NCBI GenBank assembly: GCA_015680685.1
Contig: MNCI01001941.1
Span: forward strand, 127,308-160,791
Direction of reading: 5' to 3'
DNA from: Gnetum montanum
Lineage: Eukaryota > Streptophyta > Gnetopsida > Gnetales > Gnetaceae
Length of the DNA stretch: 33,484 bases
Positions 11,630-21,449 of this stretch are shown piece by piece; the first letter of the stretch is position 1, and the number at the start of each line of letters is the position of its first letter. Both the position numbers and the translations under genes were made by a program. Under the pieces are notes generated by a model. The model ran no database searches. It was not told where the DNA came from and saw nothing but the letters and a program-made list of their open reading frames with translations.

Positions 11630-12733
11630 TAGTTCTAGAGAAAGTTCACAAAGGTGTTTGTGGGAGACATATAGGACCTAGAGCTATGACCTCTAAGATT
11701 AGATGGTTAGGCTATTACTAGCCCTATATGGAAAATGACTTTCTGTAGAAGGTCAAAACTTATGACACATACCAACAGTGTAGCAACCTCATACACATAC
11801 CAGCAACTGAGTTACATACTACTCAGATAACTTGGTCATTCCAACCATGGGGTTGGATATCATTAGATCGATAACGCCTAAGTCTTCTGTGAGGCATAGC
11901 TTCATCATTACTGCAACTAAATACTTTACAAAGTGAATTGAGTCTATTCCTTTGAGGAAAACTACATCTAAGCAAGTCTGTAAATTCATACTTGACAACA
12001 TTGTAGCCTGTTTTGGCATACTTATGACCATAGTCACAAATAATGGATCATAGTTTAGTAGCAAAGAAATGATAATTTTCTATCATGACTTAGGCATTAA
12101 GCACTCTTTCTCATTTTCATATTACCCTCAAGCCAATAGACAAGTAGAAGAAAGTAGTATGGCTATCATCAACTTACTCAAAAGGATGTTAAACAACAAC
12201 AAGCACAAGTGACATGAGTGACTTGTCCATGCACTTTAGGCCTACAGAACAACCTATCATATGGCAACCAGTGTAACCCATTATAGCCTGGACTATGCTT
12301 TTGAAGTTGTTTTAACTCTTGAATTATAGGTTTCATCACTCTGAGTAGCCTTATCTAACTTCATCAATGATGAATAGGCCAAGGAGGTATAGACCATGGA
12401 CCTAGACTCAATGAAGGAGTAGCAAGTATGAACACTTGCTCACATCGAGCAATATCAAGAGAGGTAGAAATAGTAGCACAACCATAACCTGACCAAGCAT
12501 AAGATTAAGGTAGGTGACTTGATACTTAAATTCATTCATGAAAATGTGAATAAATTCTCAACCAATTGGAAAGGACCCTTCTTGGTCACCAAAGCCTATG
12601 CAACAAAGAATTTAGGATCATAGACATGGATGGGAATAAGCTATCCAATCCAAGCAATCATTCTTATCTAAAGCCTTACTACATGTATCCTACGAGAACC
12701 AATAGCCAATGGCCAACATTGACAACTTACTAA
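11630..12733 (+). pseudogene. Integrase domain (Zn finger and DDE residues damaged)
   Basis: The histidine half of the HHCC finger survives in VHKGVCGRH. The Cys pair that should follow reads TYDTYQQC, so both expected cysteines are now Tyr. In the core, LDII keeps the first Asp, TNNGS has Asn in place of the second catalytic Asp, and RQVEE keeps the Glu. All three changes fit G-to-A transitions. The C-terminal GDLILK and NWKGPF motifs are still legible. Confidence 0.83.
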
Positions 12734-12750
12734 AGCCTTAAACCAATAAG

Positions 12751-12866
12751 ATGGCCTTCCAAGACCTAAAACTGGTGAAACCACAATCCGCTAAGACCCT
12801 AAACTAGCACCACTACCTACCAGGAACTTAACCTAGCACCATGGCCTACCACGGCCTTAAACTACC
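12751..12866. repeat. Cluster of ~29-bp repeats behind pol
   Basis: About four degenerate units, with landmarks ATGGCCTTCC, GACCTAAAACT, CCTAAACTAGCAC, ACCTAGCACC and CCACGGCCTTAAACTA. They begin within 20 bp of the pol stop and match the units at 1-58 and 8621-8980. Confidence 0.6.
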
Positions 12867-13846
12867 AACATTGGCAACCTAGGTAGCTTGGTTTCATTCA
12901 TCATTCTATGTGGCTTTATGCATTGTAACATGACAACATGCTTTATTTTCTTAGTTTTCTATCCTCTTGAAGTTCTACTTGAAAGATGACACACAGAGTC
13001 ATCGTAAAGGTGCAACTCATCATGGCAGCAAGTCACTACATAACCTTAAAGTGTAAGATCCAGTGAGTTTGTCCTATTGTGCTAAGAGTGCTTATCTCAT
13101 TTTCATTCCCTCCATCATCTCCTTGAACCCAACCCCATAACCTTATTATAGCCTTCCTTACCTTAAATAGCAATGTTGACCTATTTTTGGAATTCATGCA
13201 CTACAACCTTATGACATACCTTTTTCATGCTCCATAATCAACTTCATAGAATGTAATACATCTCATTCAATGGGAAAATGATTAATTCCATCGATTGTAA
13301 CACATCTTATTTAATAGGAAATCCATTAAATCTTCTAAAAGTAATACACCTTATCCAGTAGGAAAACCATGTCAGAACCAGCCTTGGCAAATAAAACCAA
13401 TGAAGGTTTCACCCCATAAAAACATGGGGGAGAAAAATACCAAGAATTTGGATGGCAAAATAAAATCAAAGAATGAACTTATGACTCCAAACATGCAAAG
13501 GGAGGAGCCTAGTGGCCAAAGAAAGCTTTAAGCAAGATGTTGGATCCTCAAATGCATTTGTTGAGCAATCAACATCTCAAATCATTGATTGACCAACATG
13601 TCAATGTCATAGCCATGATGTCAACTATAGAATTCATTGTTAGCCCTCACAACCATTTTCCTATGACCTCATTACCATCTTCTCATCATAGCCTTACGTC
13701 ATCATCACAAGCACTCTTTGGCATGGTTCAACATGACTGAACCAAGCATGGAGAGGAAACGTCAATGATGGACCTACAATGGTGTTTGGTATTCTTTATT
13801 GGTGCCTCTAAAGTTAATCCTCTAAACACCAATAAAGAGGAACCAA
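12867..13846 (+). other. 3' untranslated region of the Tat element
   Basis: No coding frame is recognisable. It contains a 15-bp stretch at 13001-13015 also found at 29681-29695, a triple 44-bp repeat (13250-13381), and a purine-rich patch GGGGGAGAAAAA near 13430 that could be an internal polypurine tract. A weaker purine stretch, AATAAAGAGGAACCAA, directly precedes the LTR and is the likely plus-strand priming site. Confidence 0.5.
13250..13381. repeat. Three 44-bp tandem repeats
   Basis: Units start at 13250 (AATGTAATACATCTCATTCA), 13294 (ATTGTAACACATCTTATTTA) and 13338 (AAAGTAATACACCTTATCCA). Spacing is exactly 44 bp both times, and each unit continues with A-TGGGAAA, A-TAGGAAA or GTAGGAAA. 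The third unit is complete only in its first half. Confidence 0.75.
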
Positions 13847-13855
13847 TGAAACACC
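13781..13855. repeat. Fold-back sequence across the LTR boundary
   Basis: The 10-bp arms TTTATTGGTG (13795-13804) and CACCAATAAA (13827-13836) are perfect complements around a 22-nt loop. Outer arms GGTGTTT (13781-13787) and AAACACC (13849-13855) also pair. The loop holds CCTCTAAA twice. The right outer arm overlaps the proposed LTR start TGAAACACC. Confidence 0.6.
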
Positions 13856-14167
13856 AACAAATTTGTATGTTGTAACCTTTGTAATTCCATCCCATGAAAC
13901 CCAAGGTAAAACTTCTTTGTAAATGTGAAGATTATAACCCATGACGTGCAATCTCAAATACTTTATACTTTTGGGGCTAAAAATGCCTCATAAGTGGTTC
14001 AAGACTCATCCCCCAAGTAAAAAAAGTCACATAATATCTATATTTGGGCTTTGGGGGGTTAAAATGCCTTTTGGAATGCCAAAATTGGCATTTTGATGGG
14101 TTTTATGGAGGATATATCATTTTTGACGTTGAAGACACTTACATGAGGGTATAACTCACCTACCCTC

Positions 14168-14276
14168 AGTGTGAAGGGATGTGATGGCATCTATGCCCAA
14201 CATGGAGGGGTGTGATAGCATCTATGCTTAACATAAAGGGATCTAGCATCACCCATGCCTAGCGTGAGGGGTATAG
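14168..14276. repeat. ~31-bp tandem repeats inside the LTR
   Basis: Four degenerate units start at 14168, 14199, 14230 and 14260, each with GTGTGAAGGG-like or ACATGGAGGGG-like openings followed by GTGATGGCATCTATGCC-like sequence. They lie about 350-450 bp upstream of the LTR TATA box. Confidence 0.6.
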
Positions 14277-14622
14277 CTCTTACCCTCTATCATTAACACA
14301 TCAACCCCTCAACACTAATACATCATCCCCCCCAACATTGATTCAACATGGCCAAGATCTCAACATAGCACCAACTCCAACAAGGATCATGCACATCAAC
14401 ATTACTGTTGGAAGGCTCAACATGGGTGAAATTACCTTTTACTATTTTTAGTAAATGGAATGGCTTTAATGGCCATGGGAGTATGACACTTACCACATAT
14501 GGTAACCCACCTTGATTTGAACACCTACCTCACCTAAGCATAGCAAAAATTTGTAGCCAATTTGTTAGTGATTTGCAGCCAAGATTACAACTACTTTTTA
14601 ACTAAATTAGTGGCCCATAACC

Positions 14623-14629
14623 TATAAAA
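14623..14629 (+). promoter_or_regulatory. TATA box of the Tat LTR
   Basis: TATAAAA in the context GGCCCATAACC-TATAAAA-CC, about 776 bp into the LTR. It aligns with GCCCATAAATAC at about 30478 in the LTR of the younger element. Confidence 0.5.
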
Positions 14630-15318
14630 CCTAGGCACAAACACCATTTATAAGTTCCACACTTTTTGGCATTTACACACTTTGGCATTTGAGCACTCTT
14701 GCAACCTTGAAAAAACATAGCTTCTCAAACCCCCCAGTGTGGAACCCCCATAGCTTGTTATTCCCACTTGAGATCTGCGAGCCTTTTGCATCCACACTAA
14801 GCTCCTAGGAATCACAATCCCAGCATTACTCACTTTGGTAACCCAAATCCCTCACACCTCTCATACCCCCTACATCAATAATGCAGCAAATCTAGTGTGG
14901 TAGCAATGAAGGTTTGAAAGCATCGGGAGTGGCAGAACCTCTAAATCATGGAGTTGATCATAGTGATTTCAACAGACCTTGAACACTCATGAAAGTAAAT
15001 CCCCCTAGCTACAACTAATCATTTTATATACATTTTTCTGTACCTCCTTTATTTTTCTAAAATAAAGTTTGTAGTTCCATTTGTGTACAATTTTCATTCA
15101 TCAGTTTTATTTTGGTACAACTTACATTCATATCTATATTCCAAGTTTTCATTTTTGCTATCTCGTTTTGCATCCTGTAAGTCCCTAGGTGATCTGACGA
15201 ATCATCCAAGACACCACGAATCTTATTTTTCTCACAGAGGTCCTAAAGATTTGAGGTTAAAAAGTTTGTAACTATGAATTCTCAGTTTCTTCAACAACTG
15301 ATATTTTTAGTTGCAACA

Positions 15319-15940
15319 ATCTCCTATGGAAGATAGAAGTCTCATTTGTGCTTATTACTAGGAAAAGACATTTCCTTTTGAAAGTAGACATCTCTACTGT
15401 GTAGAAGGGAATGACAGGAAGACATCTCATTTTAGGAGTAGATGTCTCCTTTTGGGAGAAGACATCTCCTCAAGGAAAGGCTCAATAGGATGGGGATCAA
15501 AAATGGCTGCCAAGGATTATAGTCTTATAAAATGAATTAAAGACTTACCTTTCTTGTTGAAGAAAATAAAGCTACCTAGTATGCTAAAGAACAAGATTCC
15601 TCTTTTGAGGTTTCTCTTCTTACATAGACTTTTTCAATTTTCAAGGCTTAGCTCACTCTGACAAATTTGTTGGAGAGAGTATCATCATTTTCCTATTCTA
15701 TAATTTTGATTCTTCATTCTTTCTTAACCCCCTTATCCTTTTGAGTTATCCTATTCTTCCTATGGTCCCACATAGTTTCCTTTCTTGGTGCATTTTGGTA
15801 AGACCAAGGAGTCTTATGGTACAACTAGATATTAATATGATGAAATTTTCAATTGCATTGCCATTGCTTATGCCCAAAGTTATTACAATAATAACATCTC
15901 ACCTTCCTATACTATTTAAGTAAATCACATTCAAAATAAA
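15319..15940 (+). other. LTR-like debris: motif array followed by TATA box
   Basis: AGACATCT or its complement AGATGTCT occurs at 15386, 15420, 15440 and 15460, with a one-off variant AGACATTT at 15366. Spacing is 20, 34, 20 and 20 bp. About 60 bp downstream lies TATAAAAT (15526-15533). This copies the arrangement of the LTRs elsewhere in the window, so it may be the U3/R part of another plus-strand LTR. No matching partner LTR or internal region was found. The remainder to 15940 is AT-rich without a recognisable gene. Confidence 0.4.
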
Positions 15941-16300
15941 TTACTAAAAAATAAAGTTAAACTAATCCAAATGTTACAATAAATGAAAGAAATCTCAATT
16001 TTGTTATCGTTCATCCAACCATGTCCAAGTACATGTTGCATTTGAATAAAATGTCATAGAATCACTTCGATCCACATTACAGACACTCAAAAGAAAAAAA
16101 TTTCTACCTTCTACAGAAAGAAATTGCAAGAGTTCAACAAAGGAAATGACCAAATGATGCCATAAATGTAAGTGTGCATTTATATAGGTAATGATTGCAT
16201 CAGCATCAATGTACCTACATCAATGTATTCTAACATGTGTCAATGGGTATACATTAACAAGGTTGCATCAATGGTCATGCGTTGATGCAATCACCTTGTG
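15940..16300 (-). repeat. Divergent LTR fragment related to the Athila-like LTR
   Basis: The segment follows the Athila-like LTR (18168-19013) landmark by landmark: AATGTTACAA, GTACATGTTGCATTTGAATAAA, GATCCACATTACAGACACTCAAAA, GAAATTGCAAGAGTTCAAC, then a minus-strand TATA box (TATATAAAT, 16178-16186) and a short-motif array. In place of GATATC the array uses CATCAATG and TTGATGCAA. Outer limits and target duplication could not be set. Confidence 0.5.
16257..16299. repeat. Imperfect hairpin in the divergent LTR
   Basis: ACAAGG-TTGCATCAA and TTGATGCAA-tca-CCTTGT pair over 15 bp with one 3-nt bulge around a 10-nt loop (16272-16281). Confidence 0.7.
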
Positions 16301-17229
16301 AAATTATTATACAAGGGCATTATAAGAAGGAGCCTACTAAAGGGAGGACCCACTTATATAACTCTTGGCAACCTAGTCCATGGACCAATCCCACAAATCT
16401 AAAATATAAAATGCTACTATCTTTACGTTTATGCTTCATTACTTCACTATTGCTCTTTAATTTTATTTGAATTTTATATTTAGAATCCCAATTCCTAACC
16501 ATTTCTAAGGCTTAAAATCATTATTTTGATTCCTTATCAAGCTTCTAGACTTCAATGATCAATATCTCAATTTTTTTATAGCTCTATTCCTTTAAGAAAT
16601 TTCTAGAAATCCATCAAGAAATTGGCAAAAATTGAAGAACATCAAGAAAAGTTGCTCAAGTCAGCAACACCAATGTTGCAGTGTTAATGTAATTGGCTTA
16701 GTCTATGTATCCATGTTGATATAGTAGAATTGATATTGGTAGCAAAAACTATAAATATTCACCACCCCTTTAGCCATTTTTGTCATTTTTCTTTCAATGA
16801 AAAGGGAGGTTTTTGCTATTTTCTAGAGCCCAAAACTTCCATAAGCAATATCTTATGATTTGAATCTCTAATTTCATCTATTTTAAAACCTATGAGCTCT
16901 TGGAGTTGAGCTCTCCATCATAGGGATGTCAAATCACAACTTTGAAAAATTTTCTAATACCCAATTTTTGAAATCCTAAAGTAATTAATCCTTAAAATGA
17001 TTAAGATTAATGAATAAAGATTATAATGATAAGATTATACCCAATTTTCAATGATCTTTCAGCATTTAGAATGATAAAATGCAATCATCCAAGGGCCTTA
17101 AATGCTAATTTTTTTGAACATAAAGCTAACATTAAGGCTGAATAAGGATATAACTACTATAAAATATTTCAAAAAGTAATAGTTGATCATCAATGTCATT
17201 AAAAATGGTATCAAAAATGACTTCCAAAT
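16301..17229. other. Spacer with one candidate core promoter
   Basis: AT-rich, with no clear gene. TATAAATA at 16750-16757, followed by a C-rich patch (CACCACCCC), resembles a plant core promoter and points toward the plus-strand decayed frame beginning about 480 bp downstream. Nothing else here could be assigned. Confidence 0.35.
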
Positions 17230-18167
17230 GCATGTGGTTCATCAGTGTGCAAGGAAAACAGATCAAGAGGTACACAAGGGCACAAACATGAACAAGCACA
17301 AGAGCAAGAACACATGCAACAAGACCCTACTAGGAATGAACAAGAGATGGAATCTCTTAGGTAGATTCTATAGCACACACAGGTTAATCCATGAAAGACA
17401 AGGCATCTAGACCAAGGTCAAATCTAGAGTTGACCCTTACAAAGGCATGCTTGAAGAGGATCAAGACAAAGAAAATTCAAAATGTTGTTTTGTAGGAACC
17501 TAGTTTTGGTTCCTTCTTAAATTTTTCATCTTAAGAAACCCATGAATAATTACAAGTTTTTCCTCTCTAGTCCACTATTTCTACCAATATAATATAGTAT
17601 ATAGGTAAAAACTATCTTTTTGGGAATAATAGCTATAAAGATGTGATGATAAAAATTAAGAATATTATCATTTCCTACTCAATTGATACAATAGCAAGGC
17701 CTTAAAAATTCCTAATGTGAGAACACAAGTTTTTAAAGTATTCACGTAATTAGATGTAGATGAAAAAATGTTATAAAGTTAACAAGAAGGAATATGGAGC
17801 ACTTACCCAAATAGAAAAAATTTATTTTAAGATTTCATCATACCACATCAATCCCATGGTAAGACCAAGCAAAGTCACATCTTTTTTTGTGAAGACATGT
17901 GCAACATTTTATGGGAAGTTTCTAGTTAACCTACCATAGCTTATTTTTTCAAAGATTGAGAAGTGGTTTAAAGATAATGAGAAAGGTAGGAAGACACTCT
18001 CCTTGTCATGCTTAGTCTAGAAACTATGCCAAAGAAGAATGATCACTTGCTATACAAATGATGTCCTCCATAGAGCAACCACAATATCCTGATAAGAGAA
18101 GTCACCTCTAAGTCTCTAAGAGGATGCACCACCATTAGATACTGAAGTAATAGTAGAACATGTAGGG
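17230..18167 (+). pseudogene. Decayed unknown reading frame, 5' part (interrupted by retrotransposon)
   Basis: A coherent plus-strand frame is visible from about 17776 (KEYGALTQIEKIYFK) through SKVTSFFVKTCATFYGKFL, KIEKWFKDNEKGRKTL and PLDTEVIVEHVG to the insertion point. A less certain, frameshifted, Gln/Glu-rich portion (EQAQEQEHMQQ) reaches back to ~17230. In-frame stops are TAA or TAG, fitting lost Gln codons. When the retrotransposon and one TAGGG copy are disregarded, the frame runs without a shift from 18167 into 28137. I recognise no family. It may be a host gene or an extra gene of an older retroelement. Confidence 0.6.
18163..18167. repeat. Target-site duplication, left copy (TAGGG)
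   Basis: TAGGG abuts the outer edge of the LTR that starts TGATGAG at 18168. It is identical to 28132-28136 on the other side. Confidence 0.95.
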
Positions 18168-18894
18168 TGATGAGTGGCAAGGTACCCCTATGCCCAACCA
18201 TACAAATACAAGTGTTACACACGATCTGGTTGAACTCCAAGGATTAAGTGTTTATGCACTTACATAGAACAAGGATTGGTTATGTGATCGTTATCTTCCC
18301 AAGCTTACTTGTAAGGCATGATTGTATGGTTAAGTTAACTTGAGGTATATGATTTTTATGCTTTTATGTTTTATGTTCCTAGTGCTTGAAATGGAGAAAT
18401 ATAATAATTGAGTTAACAAATTTAATTTCACTAATCAACTATGCTCTAACTAGTCCTAACACCAACATCCATTCCCACTTGCCGAACACATCCTAAACCA
18501 GTGTAACACTACTGGGATTACCAAATGCTAGTCGTTACTGGGTTACCAAGTGTTCCACATATGCTTGAAGTGGTCGTACTGAATGTGCTAATTTTTTGAT
18601 AATTAACAATTCAATAAAATAACATTAATTAACTAATGAGAGTAGCGAATAACAGTAAATAACATTTAAATGAAATAATTAAGCTATTCTAAATGTTGCA
18701 AGGTTTATCACAAAGTTCATCTTTTTTTTTAACACAAGGTATGCTCATGTATACAATGCTCGAATAAAGATCTGTTCACTTTATGACTCCTACTATGGAC
18801 ACTCAAAAATAATTCTAACTTTGGAAAGGGAAAACTATAAGAGTTTGGCTAAGGGACTAAGAAACTAACTATGAAATCAAGTGCCCTTGTCTCT

Positions 18895-18902
18895 TATTTA
18901 TA
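18895..18902 (-). promoter_or_regulatory. TATA box, 3' LTR copy
   Basis: The minus strand reads CC-TATAAATA-AGAGACAAGG. It is conserved exactly in the other LTR (28013-28020). Confidence 0.7.
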
Positions 18903-18920
18903 GGCGATGAGACAAGTTCC

Positions 18921-19002
18921 GATATCACATGTCAGATATCCCTTTGGAACCTTCGATATCGCGTACTCGATATCGAGGGTCCAATATCCCGAGTCTGATA
19001 TC
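18921..19002. promoter_or_regulatory. GATATC array in LTR U3
   Basis: GATATC at 18921, 18935, 18955, 18969 and 18997, and AATATC at 18983. Spacing is 14, 20, 14, 14 and 14 bp. The palindrome recurs just upstream of the TATA box, as expected of an enhancer-like protein-binding array; that function is inferred. Confidence 0.6.
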
Positions 19003-19013
19003 GTGATTCATCA

Positions 19014-19025
19014 TACCCCCACAAT
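19014..19025 (-). other. Polypurine tract
   Basis: The minus strand reads TTGTGGGGGTA immediately before the 3' LTR: the usual place and composition of the plus-strand primer of LTR retrotransposons. Confidence 0.75.
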
Positions 19026-20916
19026 TGAATGAAAACTCATCCTCGAGTTCCTTACAAAATATTGGGAAGGTATGGGATTATTAACTAAACAACAACTGAT
19101 GGTGACATAGAATGATAGACTTAAAGTGCTTGGTGAACAGATTGACAAACATATTACAGCATTGGTATTCATAACCATTGTGGTGAACACTATACATAGA
19201 TGACATCTAGACCCTCATTTGACAGCTTGAAGAGAGAGAGAAAAGAAAATGAGGTGTGTTGCTACCGATGTCGAAAATATGCATACCATTGTTCATCCAT
19301 GGCTACATGATCAAGCTTCTTCCCTACATAAATGCTTTTTTCTCCAGTCCATCCTGAGTGCTCCCTTCTATCCCAATCTATTGTTCATGTGATTGCCATC
19401 TGCACACATAACATAATCACAAATTAGTGAGATTAAATAAGGTATAATGTAATTGATACCTTGCCTCGATATAAAGCACATTGGCTAGGTTGTGAGTATG
19501 GTAGATACTGGATTAGATGTTTGCAACTAATAACTACCCAAGGTGTAGGGGTGAGATAAGTAATGAAATGAAAAAATTTGCAACAGGCCCCCATGACTAA
19601 GAGTGAACCTCCAGTAGCAATAGGGTAAAGAACAAGAAAGATGAGAGAAATAACAATGGTAAAGCTAATAAAACAAAAATAAAAATGGATGTCATGGATG
19701 GGGTGAAATGAGAAATAGTTTATTACAGGAAATGTTTAAGGGAAAGAACTTAACAATTGCACAAAAAAGGAATGCCAATGGGTCCTCCCCAAAGCAAGCT
19801 CATGCCCCTAATGCCCTAACAAACCAACAAACCAAAGAGTCCATAGGCTCTAGAAATGTCATATGGAAACAATGGTTAAGAACTTACCCACAAGAATTTA
19901 CCAAAGAATAATAATGCATCAACCAAGGTATAGACTAATCATAAAATCAGTAATGAGGTGGAATATGGAAAGAAATACGGAAAGAGAGAATGGAATGGAA
20001 TGGAATCCCAAAATCAAGGTTGTGTAAAGTCCCCTGTGTAGTATGTGATTAAGGTAACTTAATAAAATTTAACCCAAATCTAGATTAAAACTAACCACAT
20101 CCAGTGACCTTGCATCAACACACTTGACCAACCCATCCTCCTGAAGCAATAAGAATGCTTTCACAAAGCAACCACCATTCCAAAAGAAGAAGAATAGAGA
20201 AATAGGAAGTGAGGAAGGGCCATAGTTAGAGAGAACCTTTAGGCATGGGTAACATGTCTTTCCAATGCCATAACCAATGCTTGTAGCCCATGTTTCTTTA
20301 TTATGTCTAAGGGGTGTGCGTTGAATTTCCAGAATTTTTTTTATTTTTTATTTTTGAGTGAGAACCACATCATGCAAAGACTTATTTGATTTAGTCAACT
20401 TTCTAATATTGGTCAATAGAAAAATGGTGGAAAACCTATGAAAAACATCCAAGTACACAAGAGAATAGCTAGTACAAATGCATCGAATCCCCTTGAAGTC
20501 ACACCCTTTTCAATCCATTTGTATCTTTCCTTGGTTTGAAGAATACCAAGCCACTAATTCATTAATAAGTTTGCTTAGAAAAAAGGACAGTGCATTTCCA
20601 AAACAAAGGGAAGCCATGGAGTTGTATGGATGAATGGATGAAGTGGACTCATTTCTTGTTTTATCAAAAAAAAAACCATATCTTAGCATTAACATTAAAA
20701 TTCAAAGGTAAAAACCAAACATTAACGATCAACACCATTATAGTATAATCCACCATCATGAGCACTTATTATACAATGAGTGAGAGTAATTCAAACAAAA
20801 TGTAACAGAGAAAGAAATAGTAAAAATGTTAACGATGGTGTAAAAAAAATAAGTAAAGATGAAGAATGTGTAAAACAAAAAAGACAAAGGAATTGGGGGC
20901 TTTGGAATGGTTAGCA
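19026..20916 (-). other. Non-coding tract between integrase and 3' LTR
   Basis: 1.9 kb without a recognisable domain on either strand; every frame is broken by stops. Athila relatives often carry an envelope-like gene here; none can be supported. Small features: a short GGAAT run at about 19990-20007 and T-rich patches near 20335. Confidence 0.55.
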
Positions 20917-21449
20917 TTAGTGACCATCTCCCCCACGATTGAGTTGGAAGGAGGAGATCCGAAATAAGGAGTAAGGTTGTCCATTAATAGAGGTAGTGTT
21001 AGTACTAGTCGTTTTAGGCTCATGGAAAGGTTTGGTTTGCTAGATGTTGACTAATAATTTCCTATCCGAGCTTTCAGGTTTATAGATCATCATGGCCCCT
21101 GAAGGAAAAGTTTCATGAATGATATAAGGTCCTTCTCACAACATTTGAAATTTAGTTCATTGTGGCACATGTGTGGGATTCCAATAAAGAACCTTATCTC
21201 CTAGTTGGTATCTAACTTTCCTAATTCTTAGGCCATGACATTCCTTGTTGAAGGCCTTTTGCAATTTGTTGGATGATAGGGCAGCTAATCGATTTTCATC
21301 TAGCAAGTTAAGATTCATTAACCATTCTTTCTATGCTAGACTAATGTCAAGGTTGAGGTTACATGTTGTAGATAGTGTACAGATCTCAACTTGGATAGGG
21401 AGTGTTGGAAGTTTACCGTACACTAACTCATAGGGAGAATATCCTATAG

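Larger units (their letters stand above)
9300..12733 (+). pseudogene. pol: Tat-lineage pol polyprotein, decayed
   Basis: In the intact family this polyprotein copies the element RNA into DNA and integrates it. Order seen: linker with SSYEDMLGL (~9590), RT (9600-10430), RNase H (~10480-10870), archaeal-type RNase H (~10885-11340), integrase (~11630-12360) and a C-terminal tail with MDGNKLSNP, ending in TAA at 12731-12733. The frame changes several times and is crossed by many TAG, TAA and TGA codons, mostly at positions normally Gln or Trp. The start is arbitrary because the protease and upstream part are absent. The pol is followed at once by the ~29-bp repeat cluster. Confidence 0.88.
9300..15318 (+). 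mobile_element. 5'-truncated Ty3/gypsy retrotransposon, Tat lineage
   Basis: The domain order RT, RNase H, second RNase H, integrase defines Ty3/gypsy, and an archaeal-type RNase H between RNase H and integrase marks the Tat lineage (relatives of Ogre, Grande and Retand). Pol occupies 9300-12733, the 3' untranslated region 12734-13846, and a 3' LTR 13847-15318. The 5' LTR, primer site, gag and protease are missing: upstream sequence passes straight into spacer and tandem repeats. Many in-frame stops, lost catalytic residues and an internal deletion show it is long dead. The LTR resembles that of the younger element at 29752, so both are likely the same broad family. Confidence 0.85.
13847..15318 (+). 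repeat. 3' LTR of the Tat element
   Basis: The limits come from comparison with the LTR at 29752-31262. Both begin TGAAACACC followed by a similar A-rich stretch, and both share GTAAGTCCCT at 141 bp (15177) and 144 bp (31118) before their ends. Both also carry a matched TTTTTC-CACAG...GGTTAAAA block and end TTGCAACA or TTGTTACA. Length is 1,472 bp against 1,511 bp. A TATA box lies at about the same place in both. An alternative start at 13868 (TGTTGTAAC) would pair better with the terminal GTTGCAACA. Confidence 0.62.
18168..19013 (-). repeat. 3' LTR of the Athila-like element
   Basis: 846 bp; matched end to end with 27288-28131. On the minus strand U3 starts at 19013. A GATATC array (18921-19002) precedes a TATA box (TATAAATA, 18895-18902), which is followed by the presumed transcript start and R/U5. 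Confidence 0.95.

Noticed and set aside
14075-14092. Near-palindrome AATGCCAA-AA-TTGGCATT
   Set aside because: Perfect 8-bp arms, but isolated and within a decayed LTR; no second copy or link to a known site.
17183-17410. 75-residue plus-strand open frame
   Set aside because: A neighbouring frame in the same stretch has more coherent Gln/Glu-rich content that leads toward the interrupted coding frame, so I used that one, with low confidence.
19026-20916. Envelope-like gene in the Athila-like element
   Set aside because: No signal peptide, membrane segment or open frame of useful length is readable on either strand.
21245-21433. Plus-strand open frame within the integrase tail
   Set aside because: Antisense of the integrase C-terminal region, whose minus-strand motifs are clear.
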